Source: JAMXLO01 sp963776505
GTDB lineage: Bacteria > Pseudomonadota > Alphaproteobacteria > Acetobacterales > Acetobacteraceae
Reading direction: 5' to 3'
DNA length: 64,000 nucleotides
NCBI GenBank assembly: GCA_963776505.1
Contig: CAVZNH010000050.1
Span: 1-64,000, forward strand
In this document: in pieces, positions 56,765 to 64,000 of the stretch
Layout: each line of letters begins with the position of its first letter
Numbering within the stretch: position 1 is the first letter of the stretch
Made by a program: the position numbers and the translations under genes
The notes under the pieces: generated by a model
What the model was told of the DNA's origin: nothing
What the model saw: only the letters and a program-made list of their open reading frames with translations
Database searches by the model: none

Positions 56765-56913
56765 TTTGTCTCCTTCCGGTTGGGAGCCCGCCGAGCTGGG
56801 CAGGCGCTCGCGGCTGGGCATGCCCATTTCAGGCCCAGGCGCGCGAGATTGAGGGGCGGGTGTATAGCGACGGGGAAAGGGGGGTGCAAGCGAGGTGCAA
56901 ATCCCCGGCTATG

Positions 56914-56943
56914 TTGGCGCAAAGCCCGAGGCATCATTATAAT
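56914..56943 (+). promoter_or_regulatory. Promoter for the cyclase/SUMF1 gene
   Basis: TTGGCG (56914-56919), 18 bp, TATAAT (56938-56943) form a near-consensus sigma70-type promoter 27 bases before the ATG at 56970. The -10 lies in an ATTATAAT palindrome, so a minus-strand -10 also exists, though no -35 is seen for that direction. Confidence 0.6.
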
Positions 56944-56969
56944 GGTGCCAGGGGGTACCGGAGCCTGCC

Positions 56970-58531
56970 ATGCCGGAGGAAACCACGCGCCGACTTGCCG
57001 CGATCATGATGGGCGACATCGCGGGCTATTCGCGCCTGATGGGGGCGGACGAAAGAGGCACCCATGCGCGGGTGCAGCTGCTGTTGCGCGAGCTGATCGA
57101 CCCGACGATCGCCGAGCACCGTGGGCGAGTGCTCCGGACACGCGGCGACGGCTTTCTTGCCATGTTCGACAGCCCGGTCGAGGCGGTGCGCTGCGCGATC
57201 GTCATCCAGCAAAGCATGGTCGGCCGCAACCTCGAGCTGCCCAGCACGCAGTGGATCCGGTTCCGTATCGGTGTCAATCTCGGTGACGTAATCGTCGAAC
57301 CGGATGACATCTACGGCGAAGGCGTCAACGTGGCGGCCCGGCTCGAGCAGCTGGCCGAGCCTGGCAACATCTACATCTCGGGCGGCGTATATGAGCAGAT
57401 CCGCTACAAGCTGGTCTGCGGTTACCAGTCCCTTGGCGACCGCAAGGTCAAGAACATTCTCGATCCAGTGCCGATCTATCGCGTCCTGCCGGATCCCGCA
57501 GCGGTGGCCAGGGCGGCACGTACCCGCAAGGTCCGCATCGCCCTACTTGGCGTCGGCACGCTCGTCGCGGTCGGAATTGGCGGCGGCGGATGGTATTTCT
57601 GGGAGCGTGCATGGGAGCGACACACGGAGGCGGTCGCCGCCGCGACGCAGCCTCCTGTCCAGCCTGCGCCACCGGTTGTGACCGCCCTGCCAGCGGCTGC
57701 AACGCCACAATCTGCGCCGGGACCTCTTGGCCGCGAGAGCGCCGGCGCAAATCGACCAGCGACCGTTGATGCGCCGGCAGCCACTACGGCGCCCCCGCGC
57801 AGATGCAGGCTGCAGCCATTCCGCCGCGCGTGCAGGTCAGGCAGCCCGATGCCACACCGGCGGTCACTGAGCCGGAGATGATCCCAATTGCCGGCGGGAC
57901 ATTCCGGATGGGCAGCACCGAGGATCCATCGGAAGAGCCCGCACATAACGTGACGGTAGCGCCGTTCCTGATCGCGAAGTACCCGATCACCAATCGGCAA
58001 TGGCGCGAGTGCGTGAATGCGAAAGCTTGCAGCTATGTCCCTAACGGCGGCGACGATGCACCGGTGAGCAACGTGAGTTGGGACGATGCGAAGCAGTTCG
58101 TCGCGTGGCTGGCGCGGGCGACGAAGCACGCCTATCGCCTGCCCAGCGAAGCCGAATGGGAATACGCGGCGCGCGGGGGTACCGAGACGCGATACTGGTG
58201 GGGCAATGCGATCAAGCCGGGCCTCGCCGATTGCAAAGGATGCGGTGATCCCGTTCAGCCTGAGAAAGTCGGCACACGCTCCCCGAACCCATATGGCCTG
58301 TACGATATCAGCGGCGGTCTCACCGAGTGGGCTGAGGACTGTTGGTACAAAGACTACCGCGGTGCGCCAGCCGATGGTTCATCGCGTTCCGGCGTGGATT
58401 GTCGCGAGCGTGTCCTGCGCGGCGGTTCCTGGCGCAACGATGCAAGCTACGTGCGCACAGCAAGCCGCAATTCGTACGACGCATCCGTCCGCTATCCCAC
58501 CCACGGAGTCCGCGTGGCACGCTCGCCATGA
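56970..58531 (+). CDS. Class III adenylate/guanylate cyclase fused to SUMF1-like domain, one frame break
   Basis: The N-terminal cyclase domain has IMMGDIAGYSRLM (metal Asp16), RVLRTRGDGFLAMF (Asp60) and DIYGEGVNVAARLEQLA. A membrane helix follows at about residues 187-209 (VRIALLGVGTLVAVGIG) and a Pro/Ala/Thr-rich linker. A frame break near 57795, in a C5 run, separates it from a formylglycine-generating-enzyme-like domain (IPIAGGTFRMGST, LPSEAEWEYAARGG, LRGGSWRNDASYVRTASRN). One missing C restores a single protein of about 520 aa. Whether the SUMF1 domain is catalytic is not clear. The topology implies that it is periplasmic. Confidence 0.8.
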
Positions 58532-58548
58532 TCGCGAAGGAAGCCAAA

Positions 58549-58971
58549 ATGCTGACACGACGCCTGATGATCTCGTCGCTTCTGCCAGTTGCATCTACCG
58601 GGGCCCTCGCGGGTCCGACGCCTTCACCCAAGGATGCGTACCTTTACATCATCTGGCCGGGTGACGGTGAACGGGTGAGGAGCCCATTCTGGTGTCGCTT
58701 CGGGCTGCGCAACATGGGCGTGACGCATGCCGGCGATACGACGGCGAACATGGGGCACCACCATCTGTTTATCGATGTTGACGAGCCGCTTGATGCCAAT
58801 CAGCCCATCCCGTCGGACAAGAAGCATGTGCATTTCGGTGCAGGCCAGACCGAGGCGCGTCTGGAGCTGCCGCCAGGTCCTCACACGCTCCAGCTTGTAT
58901 TGGGCGACGCGAACCACATCCCGTTCGATCCCCCCGTCGTGTCGCGCAAGATCCGGATCATCGTGACGTAG
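58549..58971 (+). CDS. DUF4399 domain secreted protein
   Basis: A 140-aa protein with a signal peptide (MLTRRLMISSLLPVASTGAL) followed by a DUF4399 domain: WPGDGERVRSPFWCRFGL, GHHHLFIDVDEPLD, KKHVHFGAGQTEARLELPPG, ending PPVVSRKIRIIVT. The His-rich loop suggests metal binding (inference). ATG 58549 follows AAGGA; an earlier ATG at 58528 overlaps the upstream stop. It is probably co-transcribed with the cyclase gene and converges with glmM. Confidence 0.82.
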   Translation: MLTRRLMISSLLPVASTGALAGPTPSPKDAYLYIIWPGDGERVRSPFWCRFGLRNMGVTHAGDTTANMGHHHLFIDVDEPLDANQPIPSDKKHVHFGAGQTEARLELPPGPHTLQLVLGDANHIPFDPPVVSRKIRIIVT

Positions 58972-58975
58972 CCGT

Positions 58976-60355
58976 TCACGCTGATTGCACGATGTCCGCG
59001 ATGGTTTGACACAGCGCGTCCGCCACGCTGACAAGCAGTGCCTCGTCCTCGGCCTCTGCCATCAGTCGGATCACCGGTTCGGTGCCGCTCTCGCGCAGCA
59101 GCAGCCGGCCCGAACCATTCAATGCGGCGTCCGCCGCCGCGACAGCGGTCTTCATGCGAGAGTCGTGAAGCGGCGAGGGACCCTGGAAACGAATGCTGCG
59201 CAGCAGCTGTGGCACTGGTGTGAACAGCCGGCAGACCTCGCCCGATGGTTTGCCACGTTCGACGATTACTGCAAGGACCTGCAGCGCCGCTATCAGTCCG
59301 TCGCCCGTGGTCGCGAAATCGGACAGGATGATATGACCGGACTGCTCGCCGCCGACATTCAGTCCAATCTCACGCATGCGCTCTGCGACGTAGCGGTCGC
59401 CCACCTTGGTACGGTGCAACGCCAACCCTGCGCCGGCGAGGTAGCGTTCAAGTCCAAGGTTCGACATGACGGTCGCTACCACTGCGTTGCCGGCCAGTCG
59501 TCCTGTGGCTGCCCAGGATGATGCGATCAATGCCAGCATCTGATCGCCATCGATCAATCGGCCGGCTTCGTCAGCGATCAATACCCGGTCCGCGTCGCCG
59601 TCCAGCGCGATACCAAAGTCGGCGCCGTGCTCGACGACCTGGGCACAGAGGTATTCGGGCACAGTCGAACCACAGCCCTTGTTGATGTTGAAACCGTCCG
59701 GTGCGATTCCCAGTGAGATCACGTTCGCACCCAGTTCCCAAAGCACGGTCGGGGCAACCCGGTACGCCGCGCCGTGCGCGCAATCGATAACGATCTTCAA
59801 TCCATCCAGGCGTCGACCGCGCGGAAAGCTTGCCTTGGCTGCCTCGATGTAGCGTCCAGCGGCGTCGTTGAGTCGCGCGGCGCGACCGAGCGCCTCGGGT
59901 GCAGCCAGTCGGTTTGCAAATCGGCTATCCATAAGGCGCTCGATTTCCAGCTCCGTCTCGTCGGAGAGCTTGGCGCCATCGGGTCCGAACAGCTTGATGC
60001 CGTTATCCTCGTACGGATTGTGCGAAGCGGAGATCATCACGCCGAGATCTGCGCGCAGAGATCGGGTGAGCATGGCGACGGCAGGCGTCGGGATCGGCCC
60101 GAGAAGTGTCACGTTCATGCCGGCACCGATCAGGCCAGCGGTCAGCGCCGGTTCGATCATGTAGCCGGACAGCCGCGTGTCCTTGCCGATCACCGCTCGA
60201 CGGCCATGATTGTCACGGGTGAACCACAAGCCTGCGGCTTGGCCCAGGCGCAGCGCCATGCCTGCCGTCATTGGGTCGCTGTTGGCCTTGCCCCGGATAC
60301 CGTCGGTGCCGAACAGGCGCCGACCTGCGGTCATGTGCGAGACGTTGGCCTTCAT
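58976..60355 (-). CDS. glmM: Phosphoglucosamine mutase
   Basis: The 459-aa enzyme starts MKANVSHMTAGRRLFGTDGI and has the active-site serine loop VMISASHNPYEDNG (Ser about 111), metal-binding DGDADRVL, the sugar loop GGEQSGHII, and the phosphate-binding RESGTEPVIR near the end. It interconverts glucosamine-6- and -1-phosphate for UDP-GlcNAc synthesis, feeding the wall enzymes of this same window. A second start at 60334 (MTAGRRLFGTD) is possible. Confidence 0.94.
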   Translation of the reverse strand: MKANVSHMTAGRRLFGTDGIRGKANSDPMTAGMALRLGQAAGLWFTRDNHGRRAVIGKDTRLSGYMIEPALTAGLIGAGMNVTLLGPIPTPAVAMLTRSLRADLGVMISASHNPYEDNGIKLFGPDGAKLSDETELEIERLMDSRFANRLAAPEALGRAARLNDAAGRYIEAAKASFPRGRRLDGLKIVIDCAHGAAYRVAPTVLWELGANVISLGIAPDGFNINKGCGSTVPEYLCAQVVEHGADFGIALDGDADRVLIADEAGRLIDGDQMLALIASSWAATGRLAGNAVVATVMSNLGLERYLAGAGLALHRTKVGDRYVAERMREIGLNVGGEQSGHIILSDFATTGDGLIAALQVLAVIVERGKPSGEVCRLFTPVPQLLRSIRFQGPSPLHDSRMKTAVAAADAALNGSGRLLLRESGTEPVIRLMAEAEDEALLVSVADALCQTIADIVQSA

Positions 60356-60746
60356 CGCGCTACCCCAATGTCGATTGGCATAATCCGAGTGAGCAATAAA
60401 TCGCGGGTTAACCGGTATGTTGCGTGATGTGGCGGTCGCAAAGTCGCGGACGTCCCGGCGGGCCATTGATCCGCGCCAGGCGAGTCGTGGCGTTCGCTGC
60501 GCCGCCAAATCCGTGATCGTTCAGCGCAATGCCAAATTCATGACCTTAAAGCCGAATTTATAGAGCGAGTGAGCGCCACTTTCGATGACCAACATTGACA
60601 CATCGGCGTTCTGGTCCGACGATTACGCGAGAAACCAAAGCGTCCCTCGTGTTGCCCCTCCCCCGGCGACGGCTGAGCGAGACCCGGCAAGGCGAGAACC
60701 ACACCGCCGCCTGCTCTGCGCAGACGCACGAAACGAGGAGTCCGTA
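60356..60746. other. Divergent intergenic region, 391 bp
   Basis: No gene found. A TTGACA hexamer at 60595-60600 faces the plus-strand gene but has no good -10 at normal distance. The plus-strand gene's frame is open back to 60585, but the GAGGAG ribosome-binding site favours ATG 60747. Confidence 0.35.
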
Positions 60747-62270
60747 ATGCACGCACGCGTCCAGTATCCCGAAACAATCGAACCGTTGGTCCAGTTCATC
60801 GAGCAGACGCCGCCCGCCGAGATCCTGGACCGCACGCTGGAGAAACTGCGTGCCGGCATCGAGCCGAAGACCATGCTTACCGCCTCGGCGCTCGCTGTCG
60901 TGCGCTCCGCCGACCTGCCTCCCGGCCATCACGGTGGCCCGCTGCACCCGCTCGCCGGCCTGCACGCGATCTCCAACCTGGTCGAGCGCCTGGAGGGCGA
61001 GGACCGCTTCCTCCCCATCCTTCAGCACGTCGCGCTCTCCAATAAGCACATCAACGACCCGGTGACCTCGCCGTTCAGTCTGCTGGAGTTTGCGCCGCTC
61101 GATCCCACAGGCACCGACACGAGCCGGTCTGCCGATCTCGCCAATGACGGCGGCGGCGAGATCATCACCGCGGAAGGGATCGAGGCGGCGAAGGAGGCCT
61201 TCCTCAAGGCCTGCAGCCGCGGCGAGGCCCTGAAGGCCGACCACATCTTCCTGTGGCTCTGGGACCACGTCCCGGCGATCGAGGCGTTCGACCTGCTGAT
61301 GAGCGTGGCGCTGCCGAAGAACGCGCTGGACGATCACTACTTCCTGTTCCCGGGCTACCTCTGGCGCGGCCTCGAGGTGCTCGGGAAGGAGCATCTCAAG
61401 GTTCTGTTCCGGCCGGCCGTGCGCTACGTCGCCCGCTTCCCGACCCAGCGTCTGGTCCCCGAGGTCGATGCGCTGATCGAGGAGCACAACCTGCTGGGCC
61501 GTGTGCTCCGCCAGCGCAGCGGTGACGACGAGACCGCCAAGATCGGCGAACTCGGCGAGGGTATCCGTGGCTGCAAGGTCTATTCGGAGATCCCCAAGCT
61601 GATCGCCCAGGCGCTGGCCGACGGCCTGTCGCTGGAAGGCGCCGGCGAGGCACTGTCGATCGGCGCGGCCGGGCTGTTCCTGCGCTCGCTGACCGGCAAC
61701 CCGATGGACGTGCATCTGCACACCAGCGCCAACCTGCGCCGCTACCTGCTGCGGCTCGACGGCTTCAGCATGAAGAACAAGCTGCTGACCCTGCTGCTGT
61801 GGCACACCGGGCCGGAGGTGAAGTCCACCCAGTACCGCATGGAGGCGACACTCCAGCCGGACATGGATGCGGTCGCCGCCCTGCCGCACCGCTCGCAGGA
61901 GGAGCTGCTGGAGGCGATCACCCAGAGCATCTACAACCAGCCGCCGACCGATTGGTCCAAGGTCAGCAACCTTGGCATGATGCGCGCGGTGCCGGAGGTG
62001 AAGGCCACGGTGAACCTGGCGCAGCAATACGTGAACCTGCGCTATGACCCGCAGGTGATGATCATGCGCCTCGCCGAAATCGTCTGCCACGACAACTTCA
62101 CCGAGATGCACGCCTTCAAGCACCACCAGGCGGTCATCGAGGAGTTCCACAACACGCGTGAGCCGTGGCGCTGGATGCATCTGGTCTGCGGTTGCCAGGC
62201 TGCGGCGGTCTCGTACGGCAAGAACATGACGGTCTACGAGGACGCTTTGGAGCTGATGCACGCCGCGTAG
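60747..62270 (+). CDS. Conserved-looking hypothetical protein, 507 aa
   Basis: A 507-aa soluble protein beginning MHARVQYPETIEPLVQFIEQ after GAGGAG. It is mostly alpha-helical and His-containing: PPGHHGGPLHPLAGLHA near residue 60, LKADHIFLWLWDHVPAIEAF about residues 165-185, LLLWHTGPEVKSTQYRMEA, and near the end HDNFTEMHAFKHHQAVIEEF and WRWMHLVCGCQAAAVSYG. Clustered His/Glu residues look like a metal or cofactor site (inference). I cannot assign a family. No membrane segment or signal is evident. Confidence 0.7.
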   Translation: MHARVQYPETIEPLVQFIEQTPPAEILDRTLEKLRAGIEPKTMLTASALAVVRSADLPPGHHGGPLHPLAGLHAISNLVERLEGEDRFLPILQHVALSNKHINDPVTSPFSLLEFAPLDPTGTDTSRSADLANDGGGEIITAEGIEAAKEAFLKACSRGEALKADHIFLWLWDHVPAIEAFDLLMSVALPKNALDDHYFLFPGYLWRGLEVLGKEHLKVLFRPAVRYVARFPTQRLVPEVDALIEEHNLLGRVLRQRSGDDETAKIGELGEGIRGCKVYSEIPKLIAQALADGLSLEGAGEALSIGAAGLFLRSLTGNPMDVHLHTSANLRRYLLRLDGFSMKNKLLTLLLWHTGPEVKSTQYRMEATLQPDMDAVAALPHRSQEELLEAITQSIYNQPPTDWSKVSNLGMMRAVPEVKATVNLAQQYVNLRYDPQVMIMRLAEIVCHDNFTEMHAFKHHQAVIEEFHNTREPWRWMHLVCGCQAAAVSYGKNMTVYEDALELMHAA

Positions 62271-62301
62271 CCTGGGTAGGCGAGGCCTCGACAGTTGTGG
62301 A

Positions 62302-62323
62302 TGCCGGGCCGGTGAGCCCGGCA
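62302..62323. terminator. Terminator hairpin between converging genes
   Basis: TGCCGGGC (62302-62309) and GCCCGGCA (62316-62323) form a perfect eight-base stem with a six-base loop, followed on the plus strand by TTCACGTCTTT. It lies between the converging hypothetical and methyltransferase genes. Confidence 0.6.
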
Positions 62324-62341
62324 TTCACGTCTTTGGCGCCA

Positions 62342-63001
62342 TCAATAGAGCCACGGAACAAGTCTCCAGGTGCGCCGGCGGTAGCCATCGTATTGTTCGC
62401 CGAACTCCGAGTGCAGCAGCGCCTCTTCGGCGCCCATGCGGGCGACAAGCGGCACGAGGTTGGCTGCCGCGAGCAGGACACCGATGGCTGACCGGAACGC
62501 CAGCGCCCAGCCGAGGGAGAGGATCATCATTCCCAAATAGCTTGGGTTGCGGATGACACTGTAGATGCCGGTCGTGACCAGCGTGTGCCCGGGCTGGATG
62601 GCGACCAGCCCGCTGAACCGGCGACCCAGGATGAAGACGGGCCAGATGCGCAGCGCGCCCCCGCCAGCGAACAGCACGACGCCCAGCCAGCGGACGGCGT
62701 CGCCGTCGAACGTCCAGAAGTCCAGGCGGTCCGTCAGAGCGGGCACATAGGCCGCCAGCAGCCCGATCACGCCGAAGGCTGCAAGGACCCAGCGGTTGCT
62801 GCGATCCTCACGCTCGCCCGGGCTGAGATTGCCGGCGCTGAGCAGTCCGACGACCACCATCACCAGTCCTGCGATCACCAGGACGGTCAGGGGTGGGTGG
62901 GAGAAGAACGCGGCAAACCCGCCCCAGCCGAGGATGGCGAGGCCGAAAAAGGCAAGGCTCGACAGAGCTGAGATGAGCAGCACTCTGAGCGCTTGTGTCA
63001 T
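62342..63001 (-). CDS. Isoprenylcysteine carboxyl methyltransferase-like membrane protein
   Basis: A 219-aa protein with five or so membrane helices. The C-terminal signature fits the ICMT/PEMT-like family: GHTLVTTGIYSVIRNPSYLGMMILSLGWALAF, given here in part as YSVIRNPSYLG, then EEALLHSEFGEQYDGYRRRT. Such proteins methylate small lipid or isoprenoid-type acceptors at the membrane. The true substrate is unknown. It is divergent from the kinase gene. Confidence 0.8.
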   Translation of the reverse strand: MTQALRVLLISALSSLAFFGLAILGWGGFAAFFSHPPLTVLVIAGLVMVVVGLLSAGNLSPGEREDRSNRWVLAAFGVIGLLAAYVPALTDRLDFWTFDGDAVRWLGVVLFAGGGALRIWPVFILGRRFSGLVAIQPGHTLVTTGIYSVIRNPSYLGMMILSLGWALAFRSAIGVLLAAANLVPLVARMGAEEALLHSEFGEQYDGYRRRTWRLVPWLY

Positions 63002-63081
63002 TGTCGTCTGGCTCCTCGTTTTTCGGAGATCGTTCCGGATACCAGTGGCGTCGTGCGTCAGCTTGCCGCAAGCTTCGGCAC

Positions 63082-64000
63082 ATGAGCGACGGGACTCGGA
63101 TAGAGCGCCGCATCGAGTCGGACGGGCCGTGGCCCAGCTTCGCGCTGCCGCATGGCACCGTCGTCAACGGCTATCGCATCGAGCGGGTCCTGGGCAGCGG
63201 TGGCTTCGGTGTCACCTATCTCGCGTTCGATCTGCTGCAGCAGCGCTTTGCAATCAAGGAGTACTACCCGCGGCAGTTCGCCACTCGCCAGCACATGACC
63301 GTGCAGCCCACCACGCGCGAGGATGCGAAGCTGTTCGAGGAATGCCGCGAGCGCTTCCTGCGCGAGGCGCAGGCCCTCGTCCATCTCGGTCGTGTCGCCG
63401 ACGCGAGCGACGGCATCGTCCGCGTGAAGACGTATTTCGAGGCTCTCGGCACCTGCTTCCTGGTGATGGACTACGTCGAGGGGAACAACCTCGCGGGCGT
63501 GTTTCGCGACGAGCCGGGCGGGCTTTCGCCGCCGCGCGTGCGGTCGCTGCTGACGCAGTTGCTGTCGAGCATCCGGGTGGTGCATCGGGCCGGTCTTGTG
63601 CATCGCGACATCAAGCCGGCCAACGTGATCCTGCGCGAGGATGATCGGCTGGTGCTGATCGATTTCGGTTCGACCCGCCAGGCGATGCCCACCGAGAACA
63701 CGAGCTTTACCCAGATCTACTCCGGCGGTTACGGACCACCTGAGCAGATGATTGGTCTGCGCCAGGGGGAGTTCTCCGACATCTACGCGATCGGGGCGGT
63801 GTGCTACCGGGCGATCGGCGGCAGCGTGGTGGACGCGTTGGCGCGACAGAACTCGCTGGCGGCGGGCCGACTGGACCCGCAGCCATCGGCCGTCTCGATT
63901 GGTGCGGGACGCTATCCCAGATCATTGCTGGCAGCGATTGATGCGGCACTCGCGGTCGATCCCGCGCAGCGGCCGCAGACTGCCGATGCGATGCTTGAAC
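63082..64000 (+). CDS. Serine/threonine protein kinase, partial (runs off the right edge)
   Basis: The first 306 codons are in view. It is a Hanks-type kinase: Gly-rich loop GSGGFGVTYLAFD (residues 38-50), ATP-site Lys59 (FAIKEYY), catalytic loop VHRDIKPANVIL (Asp176, Lys178, Asn181), DFGSTRQ (Asp194), and YGPPEQ in the activation segment. The substrate and the C-terminal part, which in this family often carries a membrane helix and sensor domain, are outside the window. Confidence 0.9.
   Translation, partial: MSDGTRIERRIESDGPWPSFALPHGTVVNGYRIERVLGSGGFGVTYLAFDLLQQRFAIKEYYPRQFATRQHMTVQPTTREDAKLFEECRERFLREAQALVHLGRVADASDGIVRVKTYFEALGTCFLVMDYVEGNNLAGVFRDEPGGLSPPRVRSLLTQLLSSIRVVHRAGLVHRDIKPANVILREDDRLVLIDFGSTRQAMPTENTSFTQIYSGGYGPPEQMIGLRQGEFSDIYAIGAVCYRAIGGSVVDALARQNSLAAGRLDPQPSAVSIGAGRYPRSLLAAIDAALAVDPAQRPQTADAMLE

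Noticed and set aside
60558..62324. Minus-strand frame of about 588 codons
   Set aside because: Repetitive Arg/Gln/Val composition opposite a gene with normal codons and a ribosome-binding site.
1..64000. CRISPR arrays, tRNA or rRNA genes
   Set aside because: No regular spacer-repeat array, tRNA fold or rRNA sequence was seen by eye.

Overview
The window is 64 kb of high-GC DNA with dense, largely co-directional operons. The dcw order (mraZ-rsmH-ftsL-ftsI-murE-murF-mraY-ftsW-murG-murC-murB-ddl-ftsQ-ftsA-ftsZ), followed by lpxC-bamD-recN-ligA, points to an alphaproteobacterium. A Rhodospirillales/Acetobacteraceae-like organism is likely (inference from gene order, the Pro/Ala-rich FtsL and several lineage-type hypothetical proteins). 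No tRNA, rRNA or CRISPR array was seen.

Layout. 1-1.9 kb (minus): a partial unknown gene, a PPP-type phosphatase and a methyltransferase. 2.0-8.9 kb (minus): a complete Dpp/Opp-type peptide ABC transporter (binding protein, two permeases, two ATPases, most joined by overlapping start/stop codons), ending in an S15/CocE-type hydrolase. 9.0-19.4 kb: a molybdopterin oxidoreductase, a ketopantoate-reductase-like enzyme, a fumarylacetoacetase/hydratase-type enzyme, an RND pump with its adaptor, and a second S15 hydrolase. Together these look like an uptake, turnover and efflux cluster for a small amide- or ester-containing compound. 19.5-21.5 kb: a TerB/DnaJ protein, an AmpD-like amidase and the RNase P RNA. 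21.6-45.05 kb: the division and cell-wall cluster, headed by a clear MraZ operator, then lpxC, bamD, recN and ligA. 45.1-50.7 kb: an accessory island of lower GC in part, with an intact serine recombinase overlapping an FRG-domain gene, a shredded second recombinase directly before a P-loop kinase-like gene, a secreted hypothetical, a DUF3309 protein and hypotheticals. 50.7-64 kb: a glutamine-synthetase-family enzyme, a small lipoprotein, pheT-pheS-rplT-rpmI (minus), an adenylate cyclase/SUMF1 fusion, a DUF4399 protein, glmM, an unknown 507-aa protein, an ICMT-like membrane methyltransferase, and a Ser/Thr kinase running off the right end.

Two general observations matter for reading this annotation. 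First, many genes, including essential ones (murF, ligA, pheS), carry single-base frame breaks. Nearly all are one extra base with no accompanying nonsense mutation, and they are strongly concentrated in the RND pump and adaptor (13.6-17.4 kb). They are best explained as base-calling or assembly errors, with recent decay as the alternative for the pump. They also create false fusions (binding protein-permease, adaptor-hydrolase) and must be corrected before protein-level claims are made. Second, within the dcw cluster murD is missing between mraY and ftsW, and the three intercistronic gaps longer than a few bases (mraY/ftsW, murB/ddl, ftsA/ftsZ) are each spanned by a 30-32 codon mini-ORF that overlaps the upstream stop and the downstream start.
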